This document shows, piece after piece, positions 51,349 through 60,324 of a stretch of 64,000 nucleotides of DNA. Every line of letters begins with the position of its first letter. Positions within the stretch are counted from its first letter, which is position 1. Made by a program: the position numbers and the translations under genes. Under the pieces are notes generated by a model that did not search any database, was not told where the DNA came from, and worked only from the letters and a program-made list of their open reading frames with translations. Origin of the DNA: RGIG3009 sp045653425 (GTDB taxonomy: Bacteria; Bacillota; Clostridia; Oscillospirales; Acutalibacteraceae); contig JAZOLU010000010.1 in NCBI GenBank assembly GCA_045653425.1, forward strand, positions 9,337 through 73,336. Direction: 5' to 3'.

Positions 51349-52716
51349 ATGTGGGATAAAGGCATTGTGTTTGGGTATTTGGCGTTATTGGTGATAGTGG
51401 GGTTACGCGGCGGAAAAAACGTACGCAATGCCGCCGACTTTACGGCATCGGGCAAGCAGTGCGGGTCGCTGGTACTCTTTGCCACGTTATCCGCCTCGTT
51501 TGTGGGCGGCGGATATTCCTCCGGCAACGCCGCCGCGGCGTATGAAACCGGTATAGGCACGGCACTGACCCTATTCGGGTTTGGGGTGGGGATGTTGCTC
51601 ATCGGCAAGTTTTTAGCACCCGGTGTGGCGCGGTTTCCTCATGCCAAAACCGTAGGTGGTATTCTTGGAGCCGTTTACGGAGCCGACGCCCGCCGTGCCA
51701 CGGGCTTGTTCTCATTTCTGTGTTGCGCCGGTGTGGTTGGCGCGCAAATGAATTCCATTGGACTGGTGTTTCATTCGTTGTTGGGTGTTACGCCACGCGT
51801 TGGCACGCTTATCGGATGTTCCGTGGTGTTATTGTACACAACTTTCGGTGGTATGGAGTCGGTATTGGTTGCCGATATGCTCCAATTCTTTCTTTTGGCG
51901 TTGGGAATGCCGTTGTTGCTCTGGGTAGCCGTCATTTCCGGCGGCGGTGTAACGGAGGTGTGGCAAAACATCCCCAACGAATTGCTAAACCCGCTGAACG
52001 GCACCACTTTACCCGCTTTTATCTCTCTGTTCATATCAATGATGTGCGGCGAAGCATTGGCACCGCCCTATATGCAACGCCTGTTAATTGGAAAAACCCC
52101 GCGCGAAACAGCGCGGGGTACTGTGTGGAGCGGATTGTTTTCTTTCCCTTTTTTTCTGGTCACGGCCGGCATTGGTTTAACCGCCCGTGCCTTGGGTATC
52201 CGGCAAGAAGCGGCATCCATTATGCCGGACCTCATTTTGCGGATTCTGCCGGTTGGCTTGCGTGGACTGCTTATGGCGGCAATGGCTTCTATCATTCTGT
52301 CCGCGGCTGATGGGTTTTTGAACGGTGCTACCGTCAGTTTGGTGTGCGACACCATACTCCCCGCCCATCCGAATATGAGCGACCGCAACCAACTGCGTTG
52401 TTTGCGCGGAGTTAACCTACTCACCGGTATCGCCGCAATGTTGCTGGCTTTTGCAGTGCCGAATGTATTTTCCATTTTGCTAATAGCGTATTCGTTTTGG
52501 GCTCCCGCTGTGTTGGTACCGCTGGCGGCGGCGTTACTGGGCATTCGCACCAACCTCCGCACCTTTGTGCTTTGTATCACCATCGGCTCACTCACGTGTA
52601 TTTTATGGAATCTCGTTTTACACCAACCGTGGGGCATTGACGGTTGTGCTCCCGGCGTGCTGGCAAACTTGGCAATATTCAGCAGCGGAGCGTACCGTTT
52701 TAAAAAGCAAAACTAA
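51349..52716 (+). CDS. Sodium:solute symporter family protein
   Basis: A 455-aa transporter with about 12 helices. LFATLSASFVGGGYSSGNAAAAYETGIG and YTTFGGMESVLVADMLQFFLL are the sodium/substrate core of the SSS family; GLLMAAMASIILSAADGFLNGAT is the later sodium site. The substrate is not evident. The start is at ATG 51349 after GGAGGGG. Confidence 0.88.
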   Translation: MWDKGIVFGYLALLVIVGLRGGKNVRNAADFTASGKQCGSLVLFATLSASFVGGGYSSGNAAAAYETGIGTALTLFGFGVGMLLIGKFLAPGVARFPHAKTVGGILGAVYGADARRATGLFSFLCCAGVVGAQMNSIGLVFHSLLGVTPRVGTLIGCSVVLLYTTFGGMESVLVADMLQFFLLALGMPLLLWVAVISGGGVTEVWQNIPNELLNPLNGTTLPAFISLFISMMCGEALAPPYMQRLLIGKTPRETARGTVWSGLFSFPFFLVTAGIGLTARALGIRQEAASIMPDLILRILPVGLRGLLMAAMASIILSAADGFLNGATVSLVCDTILPAHPNMSDRNQLRCLRGVNLLTGIAAMLLAFAVPNVFSILLIAYSFWAPAVLVPLAAALLGIRTNLRTFVLCITIGSLTCILWNLVLHQPWGIDGCAPGVLANLAIFSSGAYRFKKQN

Positions 52717-52725
52717 CCGTTTTTC

Positions 52726-52754
52726 TTGACAATTCGGTATGCCTGGTGTATACC
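52726..52754 (+). promoter_or_regulatory. Promoter-like sequence with overlapping inverted repeat
   Basis: TTGACA (52726-52731), 17-bp spacer, TATACC (52749-52754). A 10-bp inverted repeat (52731-52740 with 52750-52759) overlaps the spacer and -10. A terminator starts 25 bp later, so any product would be an RNA of about 55 nt. Confidence 0.5.
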
Positions 52755-52779
52755 GAATTCACAAGATTACTGAATGAAC

Positions 52780-52815
52780 AAAAGCCGAAAGACTTTACCG
52801 TCTTTCGGCTTTTTG
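52780..52815. terminator. Bidirectional terminator between symporter and glgP
   Basis: AAAAGCCGAAAGAC pairs with GTCTTTCGGCTTTT, with A/T runs on both sides. Confidence 0.9.
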
Positions 52816-52818
52816 TTG

Positions 52819-55251
52819 TTATCCTTTCAGCGGCCGAGCATCCCAAACAGTCTCCGCGTAATCACGAATGGAACGGTCAGAAGCAAATTTGCCGCTGCAC
52901 GCGGTATTAAGCAATGCCATACGTGCCCACGCATCACGATTGCGATATACTTCGCCGGAACGCCGCTGCGCCGCCTGGTAGGAGGCAAAGTCCGCCAGCA
53001 CCATATACGGGTCTTTGCCAGACAGCGACCCCGCAATTTCCGCGTATTTACGCCCGCCAAAACCGTGATACATCGTATCAATGGCACGGCGAATGTGCGG
53101 GTCAGCGTGGTAAAAATCTTGCGGGTGGTACCCCATTTGCTTGCGTGCCGTTACTTCCTGTTCGTTCATACCAAACAAGAACATATTCTCGGCACCCACC
53201 TCTTGGCAAATTTCCACGTTGGCACCATCCAACGTACCCAGCGTAATGGCACCGTTCATCATCAGTTTCATATTACCGGTACCGCTGGCCTCGGTACCCG
53301 CCAACGAAATCTGCTCGCTAATATCCGCCGCCGGCATCAGCAATTCTGCCAGCGTAACGCGATAATCCTCTAAGTACACAACGCGCAGTTTGTCACGCAC
53401 GGCCGGGTCGCGTTCAATTTCTTCCGACAGTTTGCAAATAAAGCGGATAATCTCCTTAGCCAAGAAATACCCCGGTGCCGATTTGGCACCAAAAATATGG
53501 GTGCGCGGTGTAATATCCAACGAAGGATTTTCTTTTAAAGCCAAATACGTATCCAAAATGTTCAAGGCATTGAGGTGCTGACGTTTGTATTCATGCAACC
53601 GTTTTACCTGCACGTCAAACAACGAGGTCGGGTCTACCGATACACCGTTGTTCTGCCGAATATATTGCGCCAACCGTTCCTTGTTGCGTTGTTTAATCGC
53701 CATAAACTCCGCACGGGCGGCGGCATCGTCTGCCAACGGTTTCAGTTTCTCCAATTGCGCGGCATCTCGCACAAAACCGTCACCGATGTGTTCGGTAATA
53801 AACGCCGTAAGTTCCGGATTGGCCTGGCACAACCAACGGCGATGAGCAATGCCGTTGGTCACGTTACGGAACTTGTGCGGCATAACACTGTATGCATCGC
53901 GGAATACCGTTTCTTTCAAAATTTCACTGTGAATCTGTGCCACACCGTTCACTGCATGAGCCGCCGCCACACACAGGTTTGCCATACGCACCACGCCGTA
54001 ACTGATAATGGCCATACGGCTCACCTTTTCCACGTCACCGCCGGTGGCCTCCATCATTGCCGCGCCGAATCGGTTATTAATTTCCGATACAATTTGATGA
54101 ATACGCGGTAACCGCTGACGGAACAAATCCTCCGGCCAACATTCCAGTGCTTCCTTCATAACCGTGTGATTGGTATACGCCACCGTACGGGAAACAATGT
54201 CCCACGCTTGCTCCCAACCGTAACCGCACTCGTCCAAAAGCAACCGCATCAGTTCCGGAATTGCCAGTGTGGGGTGCGTATCGTTAATGTGGATAGCCGC
54301 CATTTCGGGCAAATTATCCAGCGTACCAAACTGTTCCAAATGACGGCGCACAATATCCTGAACCGAAGCCGATGCCAAAAAGTACTGTTGCGACAAACGC
54401 AAAGACTTACCTTCGCGGTGGTCATCCGCCGGATACAACACCTGCGTAATAATCTCCGCCATGGCTTTTTGTTCTACCGCGCGCATATATTCGCCCTGGT
54501 TAAACAACGACATATCCATTCCCGGCGCGGTGGCTTTCCACAAACGCAGGGTAGAAATACCGTTGCCGTCCTTACCGGCCACCATTAGGTCAAACGGTTG
54601 AGCGATTACACGGGTGGCACCCACATGTTCCACGTGGTGATAACCGCCGTCCCACCATTCGCGAATTTCGCCGTCGAACAACACTTCTTTGGCCAATTCC
54701 GGACGCGGTAACAACCAGCATTGCCCGCCGGGTAACCAAAAATCAGGCAATTCGGTTTGCCAACCATCCACCAGCTTTTGACGGAAAATGCCGCACTCAT
54801 ACAGTAACGAATAACCGATAGCCGGAATGGACGCGGTAGCCAAACTGTCTAAAAAGCAGGCCGCCAACCGTCCCAATCCGCCGTTACCCAGGCCGGCATC
54901 CGGCTCCAATTCATACAACGAATCCAATTTTACCCGATACTCAGCCAGCACCGATTGCGCGGCTTCGGTCAAATTCAAGTTAAACAGGGTGTTTTTCAGT
55001 GAACGCCCCATTAAAAACTCCATAGACAGGTAGTACACCTGTTTGGACTGTTCCTTATGTGTTTGGGAAATGTAACGAATACGCGAAGCACGCATGCGGT
55101 CGCGCAACACCAGTGCCAACGCTTGATAAAAATGCTCGTTGGTTGCTTGCTCGGGCGTTACAGAGAATGCCGTTAACAATTTGGCACACAGTTCCTCACG
55201 CAGCACTGCCGTCTCCGGCAAGTTCACTTTGTTGGTTTTGGTAGAAGCCAC
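52819..55251 (-). CDS. glgP: Glycogen/starch phosphorylase
   Basis: An 810-aa GT35 enzyme. The PLP lysine lies in EASGTGNMKLMMNGAITLGT, and YYLSMEFLMGRSLKN, GNGGLGRLAACFLDS and DVQVKRLHEYKRQ are family blocks. It releases glucose-1-phosphate from glycogen. Length is normal. No other glg gene is near. Confidence 0.97.
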   Translation of the reverse strand: MASTKTNKVNLPETAVLREELCAKLLTAFSVTPEQATNEHFYQALALVLRDRMRASRIRYISQTHKEQSKQVYYLSMEFLMGRSLKNTLFNLNLTEAAQSVLAEYRVKLDSLYELEPDAGLGNGGLGRLAACFLDSLATASIPAIGYSLLYECGIFRQKLVDGWQTELPDFWLPGGQCWLLPRPELAKEVLFDGEIREWWDGGYHHVEHVGATRVIAQPFDLMVAGKDGNGISTLRLWKATAPGMDMSLFNQGEYMRAVEQKAMAEIITQVLYPADDHREGKSLRLSQQYFLASASVQDIVRRHLEQFGTLDNLPEMAAIHINDTHPTLAIPELMRLLLDECGYGWEQAWDIVSRTVAYTNHTVMKEALECWPEDLFRQRLPRIHQIVSEINNRFGAAMMEATGGDVEKVSRMAIISYGVVRMANLCVAAAHAVNGVAQIHSEILKETVFRDAYSVMPHKFRNVTNGIAHRRWLCQANPELTAFITEHIGDGFVRDAAQLEKLKPLADDAAARAEFMAIKQRNKERLAQYIRQNNGVSVDPTSLFDVQVKRLHEYKRQHLNALNILDTYLALKENPSLDITPRTHIFGAKSAPGYFLAKEIIRFICKLSEEIERDPAVRDKLRVVYLEDYRVTLAELLMPAADISEQISLAGTEASGTGNMKLMMNGAITLGTLDGANVEICQEVGAENMFLFGMNEQEVTARKQMGYHPQDFYHADPHIRRAIDTMYHGFGGRKYAEIAGSLSGKDPYMVLADFASYQAAQRRSGEVYRNRDAWARMALLNTACSGKFASDRSIRDYAETVWDARPLKG

Positions 55252-55284
55252 GGTTCTATCCCCTTTTTCTATAAATCAACATTG

Positions 55285-55323
55285 CTGTAATTACAGTATA
55301 TACTACAATCAAAAAAATTGCAA
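55285..55323 (-). promoter_or_regulatory. glgP promoter with palindrome
   Basis: Minus strand TTGCAA (top 55318-55323), 17-bp spacer, TATACT (top 55295-55300). The perfect palindrome CTGTAATTACAG (55285-55296) covers the end of the -10 and the start site and is a candidate repressor site. Confidence 0.7.
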
Positions 55324-55430
55324 TAGTTATTCAATATGTCTACTTTTTTCCATTTTTCAATCAATTTACGCTGCTTAATTTGATTTTATGCACAAAAACA
55401 ACCCATATCAACCGTGCAATAAAACCGCGT

Positions 55431-55459
55431 TTGCTTTTTTGAGAAAACTATGATATACT
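55431..55459 (+). promoter_or_regulatory. trmL promoter
   Basis: TTGCTT (55431-55436), 17-bp spacer, TATACT (55454-55459). Confidence 0.75.
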
Positions 55460-55486
55460 ATCTTCCGTTATAAGGAGGCGTTTGTT

Positions 55487-55981
55487 ATGCCGCAACTCAA
55501 CATTGTATTGGTAGAACCGGAAATTCCGCAAAATACCGGCAACATCAGCCGTACCTGTGCGGCCACCGGTAGTCGCCTTCATATTGTAAAACCAATGGGC
55601 TTTACCATTGACGACCGTAAACTCAAACGCGCCGGGTTGGATTATTGGCATTTGCTTGATATTACTTATTATGAAAATTTAACGGAGTTTTTTGAAAAAA
55701 ACAACGGTCCGTTTTTCTATTTCACCACCAAAGGCACCCACATTTACTCGGATGTATCGTACCCCGACGGTGCCTTTTTAATGTTTGGTAAAGAAACTGC
55801 CGGACTGCCGGAAGAATTGCTTCACGCCCATCCGGAACGTTGTGTACGGTTGCCTATGCTAAACGACGATGCCGCCCGCTCGCTCAATTTGTCCAACACG
55901 GTAGCCGTCGGCGTATACGAGGTATTGCGTCAATGGGGCTTCCCCGCTTTACGCACGCAGGGGCACCTCACCAAATACTAA
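55487..55981 (+). CDS. trmL: tRNA (cytidine(34)-2'-O)-methyltransferase TrmL (SPOUT)
   Basis: A 164-aa knotted methyltransferase. LNIVLVEPEIPQNTGNISRTC at the start, MFGKETAGLPEELL and LPMLNDDAARSLNLSNTVAVG form the SAM-binding knot. It methylates the wobble base of tRNA-Leu. The start has an AAGGAGG site. Confidence 0.95.
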   Translation: MPQLNIVLVEPEIPQNTGNISRTCAATGSRLHIVKPMGFTIDDRKLKRAGLDYWHLLDITYYENLTEFFEKNNGPFFYFTTKGTHIYSDVSYPDGAFLMFGKETAGLPEELLHAHPERCVRLPMLNDDAARSLNLSNTVAVGVYEVLRQWGFPALRTQGHLTKY

Positions 55982-56009
55982 ATCCGCTCATTTCTTTGCA
56001 AAAAATCCG

Positions 56010-56038
56010 TTGACAAACCGTTCCTTATCCACTATAAT
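56010..56038 (+). promoter_or_regulatory. tRNA-Ser promoter
   Basis: TTGACA (56010-56015), 17-bp spacer, TATAAT (56033-56038). Confidence 0.9.
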
Positions 56039-56050
56039 AAGGAATGTTCT

Positions 56051-56136
56051 GGAGAGTTGTCCGAGTGGTCGAAGGTGCAGCACTCGAAATGCTGTGTACG
56101 AAAGTACCTAGGGTTCGAATCCCTAACTCTCCGCCA
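56051..56136 (+). tRNA. tRNA-Ser (CGA)
   Basis: An 86-nt class II tRNA with a long variable arm. Acceptor GGAGAGT pairs with ACTCTCC, stem CAGCA/TGCTG around loop CTCGAAA gives CGA; CCA encoded. Confidence 0.96.
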
Positions 56137-56175
56137 AACACCAAAACCCGCTGTTTCAGCGGGTTTTGGTGTTTT
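56137..56175 (+). terminator. tRNA-Ser terminator
   Basis: AACACCAAAACCCGCTG pairs with CAGCGGGTTTTGGTGTT, then TTTT. Also usable by the convergent alanine dehydrogenase gene. Confidence 0.9.
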
Positions 56176-56195
56176 TTAGTTGTTACGCCGCATTT

Positions 56196-57365
56196 CTACC
56201 GCACGCCGCCATAATTGGTACTTCTTGTTGTGGTAGCGGGCGGCGCGGGGTCTAAAACACGGTCGGTTATTCCCAACGCCTCCTCCGGGCGAATCCACGG
56301 TCGGTTTTGAACGGCGCTGGTTTCCTCGTGGGTTAGCATCCCTTGATACGCTACCAGAGAACGACGCAGATACCCATCACGCACACACGCTTCCACCAAC
56401 CCGTTGTTCATAATGTTCAGCAACAAAGGCAAGGTTTCTGCCGCCAGCGCCACAGAAGCGGAATGTGCCACCGCCGCGGGAATATTGCTCACACAATAGT
56501 GCACCACACCGTTAACCACGTAGCGCGGGGCATCGTGATGCGTTGGGTGGCTGGATTCAATGGCCCCAGGGTCATCGTTGGAAATGTCCACCAACACGCT
56601 CCCCCGCTCCATAGTTTTTAGCATTTCCTTATCAATCAAAAAATCGGTACGTTCCTTTGGCCATTTCACGCAATTGATTACCATATCCATGCTTGGCAAC
56701 AACGCCGCAATGGCCTCTTTTGTACAAAATTGTGTATTAATTTTTTGGTGATACCGGTCACTCAACATACGCAACACCCCCGCCTGAATGTCCATAACCG
56801 TTACGTTAGCACCCAACGCATACAACACCGATAACGCGCCTTGCCCCACCAAGCCGCCGCCCAAAATCAGCACGTTCATACCCGGTGCACCGGCAAAACC
56901 ACCCACAAACTTGCCCTTACCACCGTTAATGGTGAGCATCGATTCCAAACCGAACAACGCGCCCTGCTTACCGGCGGCTTCGCAGTTCGGGGAACCGTAA
57001 CGGTGACTGTCCTCCGCAGTCAACGCAATACACCAACTTTTCAAGATTGCCTCTACCTCTTCGGGATGACTCGCGGGGTGAAGGCAACAATACACCATCT
57101 GATTCTCGCGAAGCAAGGGATACTCGCGCTCCGACAACTCCTTAACCTTGGCTAAAAAATCGCACCGAGCGTACATTTCTGCGGTGGATTGCACAATTTC
57201 CGCTCCCGCCGCTGCGTATTCATCATCTGAAAATCCGGCGGCAGCACCGCACTCGCGTTGAACCAGCACCCTATGCCCCGCCGCTACAATGCTTTTCACC
57301 TCTACCGGCGTGCAAATAACGCGATTTTCACCTTTCTTGTCGTCTTTCAAAACGCCAAATATCAA
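56196..57365 (-). CDS. ald: Alanine dehydrogenase
   Basis: A 389-aa enzyme if translation starts at a TTG (57365) after GGGGGAGAGGAC: the protein then begins MIFGVLKDDKKGENRVICTP, the normal family start. A longer frame from 57443 would begin inside the mnmA terminator and was rejected. Key blocks are FLAKVKELSEREYPLL (Lys), ALTAEDSHRYGSPNCEAAGKQ, NVLILGGGLVGQGAL (NAD fold) and VNGVVHYCVSNIPAAVAHSAS. It interconverts alanine and pyruvate with NAD. Confidence 0.9.
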   Translation of the reverse strand: MIFGVLKDDKKGENRVICTPVEVKSIVAAGHRVLVQRECGAAAGFSDDEYAAAGAEIVQSTAEMYARCDFLAKVKELSEREYPLLRENQMVYCCLHPASHPEEVEAILKSWCIALTAEDSHRYGSPNCEAAGKQGALFGLESMLTINGGKGKFVGGFAGAPGMNVLILGGGLVGQGALSVLYALGANVTVMDIQAGVLRMLSDRYHQKINTQFCTKEAIAALLPSMDMVINCVKWPKERTDFLIDKEMLKTMERGSVLVDISNDDPGAIESSHPTHHDAPRYVVNGVVHYCVSNIPAAVAHSASVALAAETLPLLLNIMNNGLVEACVRDGYLRRSLVAYQGMLTHEETSAVQNRPWIRPEEALGITDRVLDPAPPATTTRSTNYGGVR

Positions 57366-57402
57366 GTCCTCTCCCCCTTTTACCCTTCTTAGTAGTATAC
57401 GC

Positions 57403-57437
57403 AAAAGAACCGTGTTATCACATAACACGGTTCTTTT
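57403..57437 (-). terminator. mnmA terminator
   Basis: AAAAGAACCGTGTTAT pairs with its complement around a CAC loop, 14 bp beyond the mnmA stop. Confidence 0.85.
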
Positions 57438-57450
57438 CTTCACTCTTTTC

Positions 57451-58521
57451 TTATTTCACGGCACTCACAATGGTGCCGCCGCCTACCACCACGTCTTCGC
57501 GGTACAACACAACCGCCTGCCCCACAGTGAGTGCCCGTTGCGGTTCGTCAAACACCAGCCGAAACCCGTTTTCCCCTTCGGGATATACCGTGGCGGGTGC
57601 CTCTTTTTGCTGATACCGCGTTTTGGCGGTAACGCGTAACGGCTCACTCAATTCCGGAATGGCAATCCAGTTTGCGTTTTCTGCCAGCAAACCGGTGGAA
57701 AACAGCAATTCACTTTTTCCCAAAGTCACGGTATTCAAAACAGCATCCTTTGCCACCACAAAGCGGGGTTCGCCAAAAGCAATTCCCAGCCCTTTGCGCT
57801 GCCCAATGGTATATGCCGCTACCCCGCGGTGCGTGCCAAGCCGTTGTCCGTCTTCGTCCACAAAATCCCCTGCCGTAAACGATTGCCCCAGCGTTTCTTG
57901 CAAAAATGCCGCGTAATCGCCGTCCGGCACAAAGCAAATATCCTGACTATCCGGCCGATTCGCCGTTACAATACCTCGCTGCGCCGCCATTTCTCGCAAA
58001 AGCGGTTTGCTATACTCCCCCAACGGAAACACGCAATGCGCCAGTTGGTGTTGGGTGAGCATATACAACACGTAACTTTGGTCCCGTGCGGGGTCAGCCG
58101 CCTTTTTTAACAACCAACGGCCTGTCGTTTCGTCCCATTCCGAGCGAACATAGTGGCCGGTGGCTATCGCATCGTATCCTTCGCGCAATGCCTGCTCCAA
58201 CATTCGCCCGAACTTAACGCACCGATTACAGGTGATACACGGATTCGGCGTTCCGCCACCCGCATAAACCTCAGCAAAATCCGTTACCACGGTGTCGTGA
58301 AAATGCGCGGTATAATCCCATACTCGATGCGAAATTCCCAGTCGCTGCGCTACCGCGGCAGCATCTTGCTCTGCTTGCAAAACGGCGGAGGCATCTTTTA
58401 GCAGACCGGTACACAAGCGCAGGGTTACCCCCTCTACCGCCATTCCTTGTTCTAACAAAAGCAACGCCGCCATAGAACTATCTACACCGCCGCTCATTCC
58501 CAGCAACACACGCCGCCCCAT
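57451..58521 (-). CDS. mnmA: tRNA 2-thiouridylase MnmA
   Basis: A 356-aa enzyme with the PP-loop GMSGGVDSSMAALLL, the catalytic cysteines in PCITCNRCVKFG and CFVPDGDYAAFL, and the C-terminal beta barrel. It puts sulfur on U34 of tRNA-Lys, -Glu and -Gln; the sulfur donor is a cysteine desulfurase. The ATG at 58521 has a GGAG site 8 nt upstream; an ATG at 58527 is too close to it. Confidence 0.95.
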   Translation of the reverse strand: MGRRVLLGMSGGVDSSMAALLLLEQGMAVEGVTLRLCTGLLKDASAVLQAEQDAAAVAQRLGISHRVWDYTAHFHDTVVTDFAEVYAGGGTPNPCITCNRCVKFGRMLEQALREGYDAIATGHYVRSEWDETTGRWLLKKAADPARDQSYVLYMLTQHQLAHCVFPLGEYSKPLLREMAAQRGIVTANRPDSQDICFVPDGDYAAFLQETLGQSFTAGDFVDEDGQRLGTHRGVAAYTIGQRKGLGIAFGEPRFVVAKDAVLNTVTLGKSELLFSTGLLAENANWIAIPELSEPLRVTAKTRYQQKEAPATVYPEGENGFRLVFDEPQRALTVGQAVVLYREDVVVGGGTIVSAVK

Positions 58522-58602
58522 TGTCATTCTCCTTTGAAAAGACATTTCTTTCGTTTAATCATATCACATAGCCATAAAAAGCACAACCACGTTTTTAACA
58601 AG

Positions 58603-58633
58603 CAAAAACCCCTTTACGGTAAGTAAAGGGGTT
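58603..58633 (-). terminator. Terminator of the PstS-like gene
   Basis: AACCCCTTTAC (58607-58617) pairs with GTAAAGGGGTT (58623-58633), and a T-run follows on the minus strand. Confidence 0.85.
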
Positions 58634-58698
58634 ATGTGTTCAAACCACTACATATTTTATATATTTGGTCGGCATCGTCAACACCGAAACTTCTTCCA

Positions 58699-59865
58699 TT
58701 ATTTATTGCTTATTCCAACATATCCTGTCGCTTCGATAATATGTTGTCCCTCATCAGAAGTCATCCAGTCTATTAACTTTTGCACATTTTCGTTGGGGTT
58801 TCCCTCATATGTCACAGCATATACAGGAGCAATTATCGGGTACAAGCCGCTTTTTATATTTTCTTTTGTGGGAGAAATGCCCTCAATAGCGATCATTTTT
58901 ACATCAGGATTTTGAACAATTCCCTCAACATAGAAACGAAAAGAGAAACCGATGGAGGTGGATTTGTTTTTATAATCTGCAACCTCCTCTATAATACCTC
59001 CCATACCGTCGACCCTTGTCTGCATATCCGGCTCAATGATGGGTGTGTCCCCCATAAAGCGAATGAGCATGCTCTGGCTTCCACTACCTTCGTTTCGCTG
59101 GAAAGGAACAATTCTCTCGTTTTTGCCACCTACTTCGCTCCAGTTGGTGATCTTACCTGAATAGATTCCCTTTATTTGATCTACAGTAAGACTATCTATG
59201 GGATTATCCTTATGAACGAAGAAAACAAATGCCTCGAATCCTATCTGTGTATACCGGAAAGTTGTGTTGTTTTTCTCTGCAACATCAATCTGTTCTTTTG
59301 AAGGAGCAGCACCAATAAAAATGTCAGTCTTTTTTTCGGCAAGCAGTTCATATCCACCTAGCGTGTTATGGTATTCGAAAACTCCGTCGTAAAGTTTCGT
59401 CGAATCGGGATACACTGCATTAACAAACGCTGAATAAACCGGAAATGCCGCCGTTGCGCCGTCGATAATAGGCAACTGTTGCTTCGGTACATTGTCAAAA
59501 TCAAGAACTTCGCTCCGAATCTTAACTACTTTCGAATTTTCATCAAACGGAAGATATTCGCGGACATTGATATTTGGCGTAACATCAATCGTTATGGCAT
59601 CATTATAGGTCCTTATTCCCACCTGAGTACCTACAAGGATGGCGAAGCATAGCAGGTATGATACATAAGCAATGAAATAAGGTTTTCTTCTCTTAAGCCA
59701 TATTAAAGGAATAAGAAGTGGAAGGAGAAAAAGACTTGCTAATACAGTTACATTCCAAAATCCACCGAATGAAAGAAGTAAGAGCAGGACAATAGATGCA
59801 AATGCACACCCTATTCCAATAACTACTGTTAGTATTATTTTGACTGCCAAATGTGGCTCCTTCAT
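58699..59865 (-). CDS. PstS-like phosphate-binding protein with three N-terminal membrane helices
   Basis: A 388-aa protein. Residues 8-32, 37-55 and 62-85 are hydrophobic helices; then a PstS-type periplasmic-binding domain: IIDGATAAFPVYSAFV, TDIFIGAAPSKEQ, GFEAFVFFVHKDNPIDSLTV, IKGIYSGKITNWSEVGGKN and PFQRNEGSGSQSMLIRFM. The last two are conserved in PstS (GKITNWS..GG; R..GSG). Instead of a lipoprotein signal it has three helices, unusual for a binding protein. No pst permease or ATPase is next to it. The gene is AT-rich compared with its neighbours. It may be a phosphate sensor or a scavenger for a transporter elsewhere. Confidence 0.8.
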   Translation of the reverse strand: MKEPHLAVKIILTVVIGIGCAFASIVLLLLLSFGGFWNVTVLASLFLLPLLIPLIWLKRRKPYFIAYVSYLLCFAILVGTQVGIRTYNDAITIDVTPNINVREYLPFDENSKVVKIRSEVLDFDNVPKQQLPIIDGATAAFPVYSAFVNAVYPDSTKLYDGVFEYHNTLGGYELLAEKKTDIFIGAAPSKEQIDVAEKNNTTFRYTQIGFEAFVFFVHKDNPIDSLTVDQIKGIYSGKITNWSEVGGKNERIVPFQRNEGSGSQSMLIRFMGDTPIIEPDMQTRVDGMGGIIEEVADYKNKSTSIGFSFRFYVEGIVQNPDVKMIAIEGISPTKENIKSGLYPIIAPVYAVTYEGNPNENVQKLIDWMTSDEGQHIIEATGYVGISNK

Positions 59866-59911
59866 ATCACCACCGCCTTGGATGTATTATAACATAAAAG
59901 CGGAAATAAAT

Positions 59912-60079
59912 CAATGCGGAGCATTGTATATCATCAATTCCACAGGAATTGCATATCATCAAAACGAAGTTTTGTATATCATCAAGCCGACAGAAATACA
60001 CACTTCGTGTGATGATATTCGCCTACGGCGATGATATACACGACTGCGCCGTGATGATATACCAATCCTTGTCGGCTTG
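59912..60079. repeat. Tandem-hairpin repeat array, second locus
   Basis: Consecutive hairpins CAATGCGGAGCATTG, CAATTCCACAGGAATTG, AAAACGAAGTTTT, ACACTTCGTGT, CGCCTACGGCG and CACGACTGCGCCGTG are separated by TATATCATC in the left half and by GATGATATA in the right half. CAAGCCGACA (59983-59992) pairs with 60070-60079. The layout is the same as at 17126-17300 with a different spacer. It fills the gap between the PstS-like gene and tRNA-Thr. Confidence 0.7.
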
Positions 60080-60082
60080 GAT

Positions 60083-60114
60083 AAAAAAATCTCGTTCCGA
60101 AGAACGAGATTTTT
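60083..60114 (-). terminator. tRNA-Thr terminator
   Basis: AAATCTCGTTC pairs with GAACGAGATTT, with A/T runs on both sides. Confidence 0.85.
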
Positions 60115-60190
60115 TGGAGCTACCGATCCGATTCGAACGGACGACCTGCTCATTACGAGTGAGCTGCTCTACCTGCTGAGCCACGGTAGC
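60115..60190 (-). tRNA. tRNA-Thr (CGT)
   Basis: A 76-nt cloverleaf. Acceptor GCTACCG pairs with CGGTAGC, stem GCTCA/TGAGC around loop CTCGTAA gives CGT; CCA encoded. A plus-strand frame across it is a known artefact type. Confidence 0.95.
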
Positions 60191-60205
60191 ATAGATAGCG
60201 TTAGT

Positions 60206-60234
60206 ATTATAACAAAGTTCTGCTATATCGTCAA
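60206..60234 (-). promoter_or_regulatory. tRNA-Thr promoter
   Basis: Minus strand TTGACG (top 60229-60234), 17-bp spacer, TATAAT (top 60206-60211). Confidence 0.85.
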
Positions 60235-60324
60235 GAGGTATTTTTTATTCGTTTCAAATTTTTGTTGCAAAATGTGTCGAAATATGGTTTACTAATAATA
60301 TACGAAAGCGAGGTGACAACACAG

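Noticed and set aside
57366..57443. Longer N-terminus for alanine dehydrogenase starting MKKRTVLC
   Set aside because: It would begin inside the mnmA terminator hairpin; the TTG at 57365 has a ribosome site and gives the normal family start.
60077..60295. 72-aa plus frame across tRNA-Thr
   Set aside because: Its central part is the reverse complement of the tRNA, a common false ORF.
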